Source: a virus. Taken from it: DNA of 22,021 bases. Position numbers and translations under genes: made by a program. The notes under the pieces were generated by a model. The model did not search any database. It was not told the DNA's origin and worked only from the letters and a program-made list of their open reading frames with translations. Shown here one piece after another: positions 1 to 7,082 of this stretch. Location: positions 1 through 22,021 of IMG/VR virus record IMGVR_UViG_3300025101_000228. The stretch is one strand, 5' to 3'. Positions within the stretch are counted from its first letter, which is position 1. Every line of letters starts with the position of its first letter.

Positions 1-1194
1 ACGTCCAACAAACTTACTGAATTTTACTTCATCACGAAGTATCTCAGAAGATCTTCCAAGATTAAATCCACCATCTCCTTCTATTCTAGAGATAGGAACA
101 TTTAATGACTTGAATAGTTTCTTCTTGAAGTATTCGATGTCCGTGATTTCGCCAAGATTCTGTCCTCCAGGAAGAGTAGAAATTTCAGTTCCACGTCCTC
201 CCTCTCGTCGAGGAAGCCAGAAATCTTCAAGCATTGCCATGTACTTCTTGTCATCTCGAACCTCTCCAGTAGATGCGTCGTATACAAGTTTGTTACGATA
301 TCTCATCATCACGTCACGTAGATATTGCTCTGCCTTTACTTTCGGTAGATTGCCAACATCAATATAAAAAATTCTACGTTCTGGTGCTCTGGATAGTCTG
401 TATATTACTAGAGAATCCTCAATCATTCTAAGTTGATTGAGTGACTTGATTGCCTTATGTAAATATGATAATGTTGATCCCTTGTTCCTATCTACTAATC
501 CTGATGTACAATATGTAATTGAATCTTTCGTAAATTTAACTCCTGTATCACCTCCCATTGAAGAGAGAGTAGCAGTCGGATATGTAGTCTTTGGGCTGTA
601 TAAGTAGTATTCTTCTAACTCAGGAAACTCATAATCCATTGGATTACTAGTGTTAACGTTTCCTAACCTATCTTTTTCGTTCTTCTTTTGCTTCCTTACA
701 TAACGCATTTTTATTGCGTCGATATATCTTAATTCCTGAATTCCCTCATGAGGGTTCTTGATGTCTATTACTTTATTGTAATATAATCTTCCATCAATAT
801 ACCAATTCCTATAGATTTCATGAGCCTTTGATTGAAAGTCTAACAGTTCTAAAATAAACTTGAACTCATCCCTTACCTTTTGCTTGATTCCATCACTTGC
901 ATTTAAATGATCAAGATTAATCTCAACAGGACTATCGTTTGAATCTGATACCAATGTTTCATTTACAATATCTTCAATGGCACTATCACACTCTGGGTGC
1001 AATGCCATTTCACGGTATCTTCTAATTAATTCAAATTCTGTCTTATAGACACCTTCAATATCAACGTATTGACCAAAAAAACCACTCGTTAAATAATGAT
1101 CATTCCCATCCTCGTTTGAAGGAGGAATGGGAGATACTATATTTTGCGATTGTGGTTCGTTGTCCTCTATCGAGAACCCAAATAACTTAGCCAT
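1..1194 (-). CDS. 20: Portal vertex protein gp20 (partial, N-terminal 398 codons)
   Basis: T4-type portal protein: twelve copies form the head vertex through which DNA is packaged and to which the neck attaches. The frame is open from an ATG at 1194 to the left edge with no stop, so the C-terminal part (T4 gp20 has about 520 residues) lies outside. The N-terminus reads MAKLFGFSIED. Recognisable T4-family portal segments are RYREMALHPECDSAIEDIVN (about residues 59-78), RLSRAPERRIFYIDVGNLPK (about 266-285), MMRYRNKLVYDASTGEVRDD, MLEDFWLPRREGGRGTEI, and near the edge GGFNLGRSSEILRDEVKFSK. These regions are the ones conserved among cyanophage gp20 proteins. A GATAAATA late-promoter motif lies 30 bases upstream and overlaps the gp19 stop. 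No strong Shine-Dalgarno is visible before the ATG. The family call is very secure; only the missing end is unknown. Confidence 0.97.
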   Translation of the reverse strand, partial: MAKLFGFSIEDNEPQSQNIVSPIPPSNEDGNDHYLTSGFFGQYVDIEGVYKTEFELIRRYREMALHPECDSAIEDIVNETLVSDSNDSPVEINLDHLNASDGIKQKVRDEFKFILELLDFQSKAHEIYRNWYIDGRLYYNKVIDIKNPHEGIQELRYIDAIKMRYVRKQKKNEKDRLGNVNTSNPMDYEFPELEEYYLYSPKTTYPTATLSSMGGDTGVKFTKDSITYCTSGLVDRNKGSTLSYLHKAIKSLNQLRMIEDSLVIYRLSRAPERRIFYIDVGNLPKVKAEQYLRDVMMRYRNKLVYDASTGEVRDDKKYMAMLEDFWLPRREGGRGTEISTLPGGQNLGEITDIEYFKKKLFKSLNVPISRIEGDGGFNLGRSSEILRDEVKFSKFVGR

Positions 1195-1223
1195 GATTTA
1201 TGTTAAGATGCCCTTTATTTCAC

Positions 1224-1231
1224 TATTTATC
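1224..1231 (-). promoter_or_regulatory. Putative T4-type late promoter for gp20
   Basis: On the minus strand this reads GATAAATA, matching the T4-like late -10 box (consensus TATAAATA, with variable first base in cyanophages). It overlaps the TGA stop of gp19 (1230-1232) and would place a start of transcription in the 35-base gap before the gp20 ATG. The assignment rests on motif and position only. Confidence 0.6.
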
Positions 1232-1868
1232 ACACTATTACAGTGCCAGTTTGATCAGATGGATTTCCTGCACTTGTATTAGATCCTACGACCCAGTACT
1301 GAACTTGGAATGTAACAGTATATTCTTCAATAGCATCACCACTTTCGTAGGAAAGATCTATTGAGGAAACCTCTGTTGGGAAAATACCATCAAAGTAGTA
1401 TGTTCTAAGGGGTTCAAGTGATGCACCACCACCACTTGCATCACCTGTACCACTATTGGCAGTGCCAAAACGGCCTTCAGGTGATCTTCCTAACTGATTA
1501 ACAGTGGCATTACCCATATATGAATTAGGGGATGTAGCTCCACTAGCATCACTTAACTTATTGATTCCGTTCATCCATTGCTCAAATGAAGTTCTAAGTT
1601 TGAAATCTTCATCATTTATAACAGTAACTGTCCATGTATCAAAGGTTCTGTCTCCAGCGACCTTCAATACTCTTCCTCGGAAAGGAATTTCTACAGGGGC
1701 AATGTTCGATGATGGAAGTGCAGCAGACTTGCAAAGAAACTGAAAAGTTTCGTTATCCCAAACATCTGCAAATTTGAAGTCATTAATATTGACTTCAAAC
1801 AGATTAGGACGAGCACCGCCACCAGCAAGTCTCGACTTAAATTGGGTAATGGTTTTTAAACTGGCCAT
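1230..1868 (-). CDS. 19: Tail tube protein gp19
   Basis: Major subunit of the inner tail tube, which stacks as hexameric rings inside the contractile sheath and conducts DNA. The 212-residue product starts MASLKTITQFKSRLAGGGAR and has the family hallmarks: RPNLFEVNI, the FLCKSAALPSSNIAPVEIPF segment (about residues 44-63), RGRVLKVAGDRTFDTWTVTV, and FEQWMNGIN. The C-terminal half (DGIFPTEVSSIDLSYESGDA, then EEYTVTFQVQYW) is the usual end of tube proteins. It is longer than T4 gp19 (163 residues), with a Gly/Ser/Asn-rich stretch at about 110-150 and a short C-terminal tail. AGGAG stands 10 bases before the ATG. It lies 33 bases downstream of gp18, the normal sheath-tube order, with no late-promoter motif between them, so it is probably co-transcribed with the sheath. 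Confidence 0.97.
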   Translation of the reverse strand: MASLKTITQFKSRLAGGGARPNLFEVNINDFKFADVWDNETFQFLCKSAALPSSNIAPVEIPFRGRVLKVAGDRTFDTWTVTVINDEDFKLRTSFEQWMNGINKLSDASGATSPNSYMGNATVNQLGRSPEGRFGTANSGTGDASGGGASLEPLRTYYFDGIFPTEVSSIDLSYESGDAIEEYTVTFQVQYWVVGSNTSAGNPSDQTGTVIV

Positions 1869-1901
1869 TGGTTAATTTCTCCTATGTAATTAATTATAAA
1901 G

Positions 1902-4169
1902 TTAAACTCTTCCAGTTACTTCTTCAAAACTGACTCCAGTTCTGGTAGCAACGAAGGTTAAGGTAACAAAGTTAATAGACTTAGTGGGTTTCAAGAAGAT
2001 GTCTGCACGGAATTCATTATTATCAACCACACTAGGAGTATTGTTTGACTCATCACAGATGACTCGGAAATCAACAAGTCCTCTCTTTGCTTGAACATCT
2101 CTTAGGAATGGTTCTACTACATTAGTAAAGTTTGCACGAGTTATCTCATCATTAAATTCAAAGAGTTGAGCATTTGCCACTGCCTCTAATGATTTTTCAA
2201 CAGTTAAGAATAATCTCCTAACATTGATTCTGTCAAACGCAGATGCAAAATTCAATCCCGTCTTATCACCAAAGAGAAGAATACCAGTTCCAGACTGATT
2301 AATAATAGAGTTAATCCTTGCCTCATAGAGAACATCTCTTTGAGACTTCTTCGGACTATATGCAAGTTTGATTGCATTATTCAAGACTCCTCGCTGTTGA
2401 CCAGCAGGAGAGAACCAAGGGAAAGCCTCAATTTCAGTTCTAACCATCAAACCTGCTACATCAGCATTACATGGAAGGTATACAAAACTGTTATTAAATC
2501 TATCGAAAGTATACTTATATCCGCTATCGAATACAGCATAAGATGATGAATTTAATGGAGAGAAGAACTCAATAACATTATTTGTTTGGTTGGAGTTTTG
2601 AGTAACATTTACAACATCCGATCTATGTGGTGAAATTACAGCCACACAATCTTTTCTAGACTCTGCTATCGATATAAGTTTATTTGCTTTTGCTTGAGAT
2701 TCGTCTTTAGCACTGCAACCAGGCCCCATGATTAAGTAATCTATGTCTACTTCATCCCTATTAGAGAATAAGTCATATGCATTAGATATACTTCCAAGTG
2801 TTGCCTTGAATTCAGTGCCACCAGAGGCAGCATAGTCAACACCACCACCAAGAGGATATGTTACATTACCGATAGCATTAAAGATAACTCCTTGAGCATC
2901 TTGTCCCCATAAACCTCCAGCGACTCCAATAGGAGTAAATGATTGAGACTTAACACCTGAGAAAGTGGTAAATCCTGTTGCTGTTGGTTCAGTTTGGAAG
3001 TAACTATCAGTTGCACTTGATACATTAAATCCAGAATATAAGAATTCTGATTGCTGTGCAATAAAGTCTTTGTAGAAAGTTCTTTCAGGTGCAGAGACAT
3101 CAGATACTGTATCAGCTCCTTTAGAAAGGAAGAGACTCTTCTCAAGAATAGTTCCCTGAATTCCTGATACTGATCCATCATCATCTACCACGACAACGTG
3201 TAGGGTATCATTTTTACCACTTCTCTCACTACTGTATCTACTTGTAGTTGGTTTTGATGCAACTTGTTTCCAGAAAATTGTAGAATTTGTTAGATTCATT
3301 GTCTGGTTATTATACCAGTCAGAAACGGTAGTAACACCAGTTATTAAACTCGCACCTAATAAACCTGAACCACCGTCAGTATTAATACCAGAGCTATTAA
3401 CACCAAATAGTGTAACTCCTTTTGTTATTGATGATTGTGGATCAAACTGAGCATAATCTATTGATGTCTCAGTAGCACCTGCACCTGTTGTTTGAACTCT
3501 GGATACAATCTTCACATCGATTGTACTTTGTTCAGTTGTGCTTGTATTAGTAGCAACACCAGTAACAATACCTTTTACATATCCATTAGTAGTTGATGTT
3601 GTACCAACTCCTGCTGTTGTTCCACTGTATGCCCATGTAACACCTGCTCCTACTGTGAAACCAAAGTTTTTAAGATCAACCGTAGAGAATCCAACAGTTT
3701 GATCTGCAAAATCATCAATGAAACATACTTTAAGATTGTTTGCCCATGTGCCAGGATTCTTAGCAGCCCATGTCCATCCGCTAGTTATATCTGTATAAGC
3801 TCCTTGATAATCATCAAAGTTTTTAATCTTAATATTACTTGTAGAAGCAATACCAACTCCACCAATTGGAGCACCTGCGTTTGCGTTATTAAGAGTTGCA
3901 CCGTCTGCCCTTGCAACTTTTAGGACACCACCATAAGAGAGGAATGATGATGCACTCATCCAATACTCATACTGTCTATCAGTAGATAATGGTTTTCCAA
4001 ATGTGTTGATTAAGTCTTGTTCATTAGTAATATCAATCGCTTCTTCAACAGGACCAATTCTAAATGGTCCTGCGATTGCACCGATATTTGATAGTACGTT
4101 ATCTGCCCTCCCAACAGTTAGGTCAACCTCCCTAACTACTACTCCAGGTGATAATTGAGGAGTCGCCAT
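1902..4169 (-). CDS. 18: Tail sheath protein gp18
   Basis: Contractile tail sheath subunit; copies surround the gp19 tube and contract to drive it into the host. The product is 755 residues from the chosen start (T4 gp18 has 659). The N-terminus MATPQLSPGVVVREVDLTVG followed by NIGAIAGPFRIGPVEEAIDI is typical of the family. A Ser/Thr/Gly-rich protruding middle region spans roughly residues 140-460. The conserved C-terminal domain includes FVYLPCNADVAGLMVRTEI, SPAGQQRGVLNNAIKLAYSP and FRADIFLKPTKSINFVTLTF. An in-frame ATG seven codons upstream (4190) is possible, but 4169 is preferred: GGAGAA sits six bases before it, the protein then begins as other cyanophage sheaths do, and the late-promoter motif at 4204-4211 would leave almost no leader for 4190. 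The gene is followed by gp19. Confidence 0.97.
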   Translation of the reverse strand: MATPQLSPGVVVREVDLTVGRADNVLSNIGAIAGPFRIGPVEEAIDITNEQDLINTFGKPLSTDRQYEYWMSASSFLSYGGVLKVARADGATLNNANAGAPIGGVGIASTSNIKIKNFDDYQGAYTDITSGWTWAAKNPGTWANNLKVCFIDDFADQTVGFSTVDLKNFGFTVGAGVTWAYSGTTAGVGTTSTTNGYVKGIVTGVATNTSTTEQSTIDVKIVSRVQTTGAGATETSIDYAQFDPQSSITKGVTLFGVNSSGINTDGGSGLLGASLITGVTTVSDWYNNQTMNLTNSTIFWKQVASKPTTSRYSSERSGKNDTLHVVVVDDDGSVSGIQGTILEKSLFLSKGADTVSDVSAPERTFYKDFIAQQSEFLYSGFNVSSATDSYFQTEPTATGFTTFSGVKSQSFTPIGVAGGLWGQDAQGVIFNAIGNVTYPLGGGVDYAASGGTEFKATLGSISNAYDLFSNRDEVDIDYLIMGPGCSAKDESQAKANKLISIAESRKDCVAVISPHRSDVVNVTQNSNQTNNVIEFFSPLNSSSYAVFDSGYKYTFDRFNNSFVYLPCNADVAGLMVRTEIEAFPWFSPAGQQRGVLNNAIKLAYSPKKSQRDVLYEARINSIINQSGTGILLFGDKTGLNFASAFDRINVRRLFLTVEKSLEAVANAQLFEFNDEITRANFTNVVEPFLRDVQAKRGLVDFRVICDESNNTPSVVDNNEFRADIFLKPTKSINFVTLTFVATRTGVSFEEVTGRV

Positions 4170-4173
4170 ATTC

Positions 4174-4179
4174 TTCTCC
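4174..4179 (-). promoter_or_regulatory. Ribosome binding site deciding the gp18 start
   Basis: The minus strand reads GGAGAA, its GGAG core ending six bases before the ATG at 4169. The alternative in-frame ATG at 4190 has only AGGT four bases upstream. This supports the shorter sheath protein. Confidence 0.55.
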
Positions 4180-4203
4180 GAAATACTCATTTTTACCTGA
4201 AAT

Positions 4204-4211
4204 TATTTATT
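4204..4211 (-). promoter_or_regulatory. Putative T4-type late promoter for gp18-gp19
   Basis: The minus strand reads AATAAATA in the gap between the small CxxC gene and gp18, 34 bases before the preferred gp18 ATG. Unlike most such motifs in this window it is in free intergenic DNA and does not overlap a stop codon. Assigned from motif and position. Confidence 0.6.
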
Positions 4212-4250
4212 GTTTATGACATTTTCGATGGGGAAACATGCCGTGAACAA

Positions 4251-4481
4251 TTACCAATCAGGATAATTCCATTCAGTAAATGGATTTTCTCTTTGTCTAT
4301 TTCTTACTATTCGTTGAATTGTACATATCTTACACTCATAAGAATAAGAAGATGCAACAGGGCCTCTATCTTTACGAGTTCTATAAAAACTTTCTATTAG
4401 ATTCTTTTCTTCTCCACAAGTTCTACATATTCTATTAGACAGCAATAAATGTCCTAACTTTATTTGCTTGTCTATTTCCAT
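4251..4481 (-). CDS. Small CxxC/CxxC putative zinc-binding protein between gp17 and gp18
   Basis: The 76-residue product has two CxxC pairs, Cys19/Cys22 and Cys50/Cys53, spaced like a treble-clef or zinc-ribbon finger. The segment RICRTCGEEKNLIESFYR resembles the finger that precedes endonuclease VII/HNH-type domains, but no catalytic histidine-metal motif follows; the protein ends in a basic helix (IQRIVRNRQRE) and an aromatic tail (EWNYPDW). The start is taken at 4481, where TGATG makes the ATG share its A with the gp17 stop, implying translational coupling to the large terminase; an in-frame ATG six codons upstream (4499) lies inside gp17. A small DNA- or RNA-binding role, perhaps in packaging, is inference from finger, charge and neighbour. 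I do not know its function. Confidence 0.75.
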   Translation of the reverse strand: MEIDKQIKLGHLLLSNRICRTCGEEKNLIESFYRTRKDRGPVASSYSYECKICTIQRIVRNRQRENPFTEWNYPDW

Positions 4482-6127
4482 CAGGATAAGTATTCCCACA
4501 TATATGATTTATCACCATACTCATCTGCCTGAAACCATCTATCCCCATCTTCAACAAAACTCTCATCACCCATACCATCATCCATGAAACCAAAGGGAGC
4601 CATATCTTGCTCAATCTGATTCTTCTGTTCTTCATATAATCTTTTTCTTACATCTTGGTCAGTAAGTTCCTTAAAATAATCTTGTGCAACTAACCATGCA
4701 TAGATTACAAGACACATGGCAAGATCATCATTACATCCCTCCTCTGCCTCAAATGAATTAGCCTTTTGAATAAAAGTTGTAAGTTCATTTAATATATCAT
4801 AATCAGTGAAAAGAAGTTTATTTTCCTCTATCAATGTTTTTAAGTTAAGAGAACCAACCTTCTTAACTGTCTTAGACATTTTAAGTCCAAGTTGAGTTTT
4901 CTTTCCAGAGAATCCTTGACCAACAATTTGACCTGCTCTACCTCTCATAGAACACATCAGAAGATTTTTATATTCCAAATCAAAGTTTAATATAGATGCC
5001 ACCTGATCTCCCACATCATTTACTTCACATAAAACAAATGCATCATTATACTTTGTTCCAATATCTTGAATAATACTTGGAAACAACATAGGTTTAATTT
5101 CATTATTCCTATACTTTGCGACCACTGCATGAGGAAACTCAGTTATATCTACAACTATAAAGGCTGAGTAGTCTTTTGATACACCTCTTGCTACATCAAC
5201 TGTAATTACATAATCATGACCTTGGATAGGATCAACAAAAACATCCAATCCACCACTAGATTTACCTGGTTGTTCATAGATGAGTGTTCTTAATTTACTT
5301 GGAGCAATTAAAGTATCAACAGATCCTAAGAACTCACATTCAAACTCAATCTTAAACTGTTGTTCAGATGTGTTTGCAATCGTTTGTCTCTTCCATTCAG
5401 AGTCTCTACCTGGCACTTCTGACCAGTGAACATCCGTTGGTACATATTCATTCTTCCCTTTCTCTGCATCGTGCCAATACCTATAAAAATGGTTCATCCC
5501 GTGAGGGGTAGAAACCATTATTACTTTAGTGCTTTTACCAGAAGTAATAGTAGGATAAACACTAGCAAAGAAAGATTCAGCGATGTGATTGGGAACAAAA
5601 GCAAATTCATCCAAGAATAGGATGTTAAAAGACATACCCCGAACAGCACTAGCAGAAGTCGAAGCTGCCAAGATTTTACTACCATTTTCTAACTCCAGTG
5701 ATCCTTTGTTCCATGATATGATTCCTTGCTGCATCCACTTAGGTAGATTCTCATAGGCAGTTTGTAAACGACCCAGTAAGTCTCTGGCAGTTGCTGCCTT
5801 GTTAGCAAGAATACCAATATTTACATTGTCATTAAAGACAGCATAATGTAATAGGTAAGATACTGATGTAGTAGACTTACCAGTCTGCCGAGGCATCTTA
5901 CAAATATTGAATCTATTTTCATGGAAGTTTCTAATTAACTTCTCTTGAAAGTCATAAGGTTTAAACCCTACTAAACCTTCATCCAAACTCACAATCTTGA
6001 CATGTTGCCTTGCAAAATATACAGGATCATTTTTACAAGCCATGAACTCAAGGATTTGTTCTTGAGTAAATTCCTGTGCAACATTTGCTTTTTTTAAAAG
6101 CGGATTGCCTAAGTAAACATCATCCAT
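4481..6127 (-). CDS. 17: Terminase large subunit gp17
   Basis: The packaging motor: an ATPase that translocates DNA into the prohead through gp20 and a nuclease that cuts the concatemer. It has 548 residues (T4 gp17: 610). The N-terminal ATPase domain has the Walker A motif RQTGKST at residues 80-86, Walker B ILFLDEFA with Asp173/Glu174, and the coupling motif STPHG at 206-210. The C-terminal RNase H-like nuclease domain shows its acidic residues in VDVARG (Asp311), LCEVND (Glu369) and CNDDLAM (Asp467/Asp468). The ATG at 6127 has a very strong AGGAGG six bases upstream. The last codon overlaps the start of the small CxxC gene (TGATG). Unlike T4, where genes 16 and 17 overlap, here about 4.9 kb of structural genes separate gp17 from gp16. 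Confidence 0.98.
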   Translation of the reverse strand: MDDVYLGNPLLKKANVAQEFTQEQILEFMACKNDPVYFARQHVKIVSLDEGLVGFKPYDFQEKLIRNFHENRFNICKMPRQTGKSTTSVSYLLHYAVFNDNVNIGILANKAATARDLLGRLQTAYENLPKWMQQGIISWNKGSLELENGSKILAASTSASAVRGMSFNILFLDEFAFVPNHIAESFFASVYPTITSGKSTKVIMVSTPHGMNHFYRYWHDAEKGKNEYVPTDVHWSEVPGRDSEWKRQTIANTSEQQFKIEFECEFLGSVDTLIAPSKLRTLIYEQPGKSSGGLDVFVDPIQGHDYVITVDVARGVSKDYSAFIVVDITEFPHAVVAKYRNNEIKPMLFPSIIQDIGTKYNDAFVLCEVNDVGDQVASILNFDLEYKNLLMCSMRGRAGQIVGQGFSGKKTQLGLKMSKTVKKVGSLNLKTLIEENKLLFTDYDILNELTTFIQKANSFEAEEGCNDDLAMCLVIYAWLVAQDYFKELTDQDVRKRLYEEQKNQIEQDMAPFGFMDDGMGDESFVEDGDRWFQADEYGDKSYMWEYLS

Positions 6128-6131
6128 AGTA

Positions 6132-6139
6132 CACCTCCT
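6132..6139 (-). promoter_or_regulatory. Strong ribosome binding site of gp17
   Basis: The minus strand reads AGGAGGTG, with AGGAGG ending six bases before the gp17 ATG. It is the strongest Shine-Dalgarno in the window. Its first bases overlap the TAG stop of the 47-codon gene just upstream, so ribosomes ending there would terminate on top of the gp17 initiation site. Confidence 0.75.
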
Positions 6140-6281
6140 ACATCATTTCGTATTTGCCAAATTTTTTATCGTGATCTCTAGTTTTTTGTTGTAGTTGTAA
6201 TATTTTTTCTAAATTTTCTACTTTCTTTTTTAACTGTTTAGTTTCTTCCTCCTGTCTGGAGGAGTGGTTCTCCTGGTTCAT
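6138..6281 (-). CDS. 47-residue coiled-coil protein overlapping the upstream gene
   Basis: A short open frame from ATG 6281 to TAG 6138. The product is very hydrophilic: MNQENHSSRQEEE, then a helix with heptad-spaced hydrophobics (QLKKKVENLEKILQLQQK), then DHDKKFGKYEMM. It fills what would otherwise be the largest gap in the window. The first 44 bases overlap the 3' end of the Gly/Asn-linker gene in another frame, and the stop overlaps the gp17 ribosome binding site, so the three genes are packed as expected for translational coupling. No Shine-Dalgarno is obvious before the ATG, so expression may depend on readthrough by ribosomes from upstream. Coding is inferred from packing and helical amphipathicity; no function is recognised. 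A terminase accessory or assembly peptide is only a guess. Confidence 0.55.
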   Translation of the reverse strand: MNQENHSSRQEEETKQLKKKVENLEKILQLQQKTRDHDKKFGKYEMM

Positions 6282-6684
6282 AATTGGAAACTTGGTAAGA
6301 CCAGAGTTGAGCACCAGGATACACTTTTCTCACTTGATCCAGTACTTCTCTGCGTGAAGGGCGTTTGATCTGAGGGAAAAACATTTTTATCATGTAACCT
6401 TTTCCTCTCCAACCAACATATACATCTATTATATTTCCTGTTCTTCTTGGTAGCATTGTGGATTCACTCATTCCTCCACCATTACCACCACCATTAGAGC
6501 CGTTGCCATTACCTCCATTACCATTACCATTACCATTGGTTCCGTTGCCGTTACCATTTTTCTTTCCATTCTCATCACTATCTTTTTCAAGATATCCTCT
6601 ACCTCCTACATGATAACCACGAGGAATTGGTTTGCACCTTTTAGATTGATAACAATAGTATTCACCTGGAGGACACTTTTTCAT
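6238..6684 (-). CDS. Small virion-associated protein: Cys-rich start, Gly/Asn linker, basic C-terminal domain
   Basis: The 148-residue product has three parts. Residues 1-31 are a compact cysteine-containing segment, MKKCPPGEYYCYQSKRCKPI with Cys4, Cys11 and Cys17, followed by PRGYHVGGRGYL; I recall similar CPPGYYYC...CKPIP motifs in other marine phage proteins. Residues 39-71 are an almost pure Gly/Asn linker encoded by GGTAAT-like hexamers. Residues 82-148 form a folded-looking domain (NIIDVYVGWRGKGYMIKMFF, then RPSRREVLDQVRKVYPGAQL). There is no signal peptide or membrane segment. A CATAAATA late-promoter motif lies 23 bases before the ATG; the best Shine-Dalgarno candidate, AAGG, is rather far away. 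It sits in the structural block between gp16 and gp17 and overlaps the 47-codon gene. Virion location is inferred from context; no function is recognised. Confidence 0.8.
   Translation of the reverse strand: MKKCPPGEYYCYQSKRCKPIPRGYHVGGRGYLEKDSDENGKKNGNGNGTNGNGNGNGGNGNGSNGGGNGGGMSESTMLPRRTGNIIDVYVGWRGKGYMIKMFFPQIKRPSRREVLDQVRKVYPGAQLWSYQVSNYEPGEPLLQTGGRN
6247..6263. other. Short GC-rich hairpin hiding a Shine-Dalgarno-like GGAGGA
   Basis: On the minus strand TCCTCC and GGAGGA form a perfect six-pair stem with the five-base loop AGACA. It lies in the overlap between the Gly/Asn-linker gene and the 47-codon gene. No T-run follows it, so it is not a terminator. It could mask the GGAGGA from ribosomes or slow them. 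Role unproven. Confidence 0.4.
6472..6570 (-). repeat. Imperfect hexanucleotide repeat coding a Gly/Asn linker
   Basis: A degenerate array of GGTAAT/GGAAAT/GGTGGT-like units codes residues 39-71 of the Cys-rich small protein (runs such as NGNGNGNGG). The units are imperfect, so this is a low-complexity coding repeat, not CRISPR. Such tracts are prone to slippage and length change. Confidence 0.8.
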
Positions 6685-6706
6685 TAAAAAACAGACTCTA
6701 CCTTTA

Positions 6707-6714
6707 TATTTATG
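6707..6714 (-). promoter_or_regulatory. Putative T4-type late promoter before the Cys-rich/Gly-Asn gene
   Basis: The minus strand reads CATAAATA, and the TAA inside it is the stop codon of the preceding 122-residue gene (6710-6712). It is 23 bases before the ATG at 6684. It may also drive the 47-codon gene and gp17 downstream. Assigned from motif and position. Confidence 0.55.
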
Positions 6715-7078
6715 ATTTTATTGCACTGAAGATAACTTTGAATGTTGTTGAGTCGGATGAATCAGGGAAACCAAGGAGTCTTAGATCTCCACTATTGATA
6801 TCGGCTGAGAAAGTAGCAATGCCAACATCAGGTTGATTTACGTTACCATACTCTGTCATATATGCAGTTGTTCCATCATGAATTACTTTTATCATTGCTG
6901 AATTATAACTAGTTCCTTTCACCACTTGAACTTGATAATCAACTGATTGAAAATCTGCTGCTGTCAACGTTACCAAAGCAGCTGCACCAGTCGAAGTAGT
7001 TGTTCTAATACCAGAGCTAACTTTGGCATTAGGCATACTTAATTGACTAATGTTTGTTGGTCCGACTATGTATGGCAT
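6710..7078 (-). CDS. Small beta-rich virion structural protein, 122 residues
   Basis: The product starts MPYIVGPTNISQLSMPNAKV and is rich in Thr, Ser and beta-branched residues. Its C-terminal two thirds, FQSVDYQVQVVKGTSYNSAM followed by IKVIHDGTTAYMTEYGNV and GDLRLLGFPDSSDSTTFKV, resemble a module I recall from marine T4-like phage structural and tail-fibre proteins, often with the pattern DYQVQ-KGxxY-HDGTxxYxTEYG. The fold is probably a small beta sandwich; there are no catalytic motifs, signal peptide or membrane segment. It begins four bases after the stop of the 110-residue gene and no separate promoter is seen, so it belongs to the fibre-gene transcript. A role as an accessory fibre or decoration protein of the virion is inferred from family resemblance and context. 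Confidence 0.85.
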   Translation of the reverse strand: MPYIVGPTNISQLSMPNAKVSSGIRTTTSTGAAALVTLTAADFQSVDYQVQVVKGTSYNSAMIKVIHDGTTAYMTEYGNVNQPDVGIATFSADINSGDLRLLGFPDSSDSTTFKVIFSAIKS

Positions 7079-7082
7079 TGGT

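Noticed and set aside
110-367. Plus-strand open frame opposite the portal gene
   Set aside because: It is the antisense of conserved gp20 sequence, has no matching ribosome binding site context or family resemblance, and all supported genes run the other way.
2861-3184. Minus-strand 107-codon open frame inside gp18
   Set aside because: It is in another frame of the well-conserved sheath gene, and its Leu/Gln/Ser-rich product looks like a frame-shifted reading of Ser/Thr/Gly-rich coding DNA.
4481-4499. Longer start (ATG 4499) for the small CxxC protein
   Set aside because: It would begin inside gp17 and add a short hydrophobic MGILIL segment; the TGATG overlap at 4481 is the more typical coupled start, though the longer form cannot be excluded.
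6247-6263. Hairpin as a rho-independent terminator
   Set aside because: Only six base pairs, no T-run after it on the transcribed strand, and it lies within coding sequence just before gp17, which must be expressed.
6472-6570. Regular short repeats that could be taken for a CRISPR-like or regulatory array
   Set aside because: The units are hexamers without spacers and code for the Gly/Asn linker in frame.
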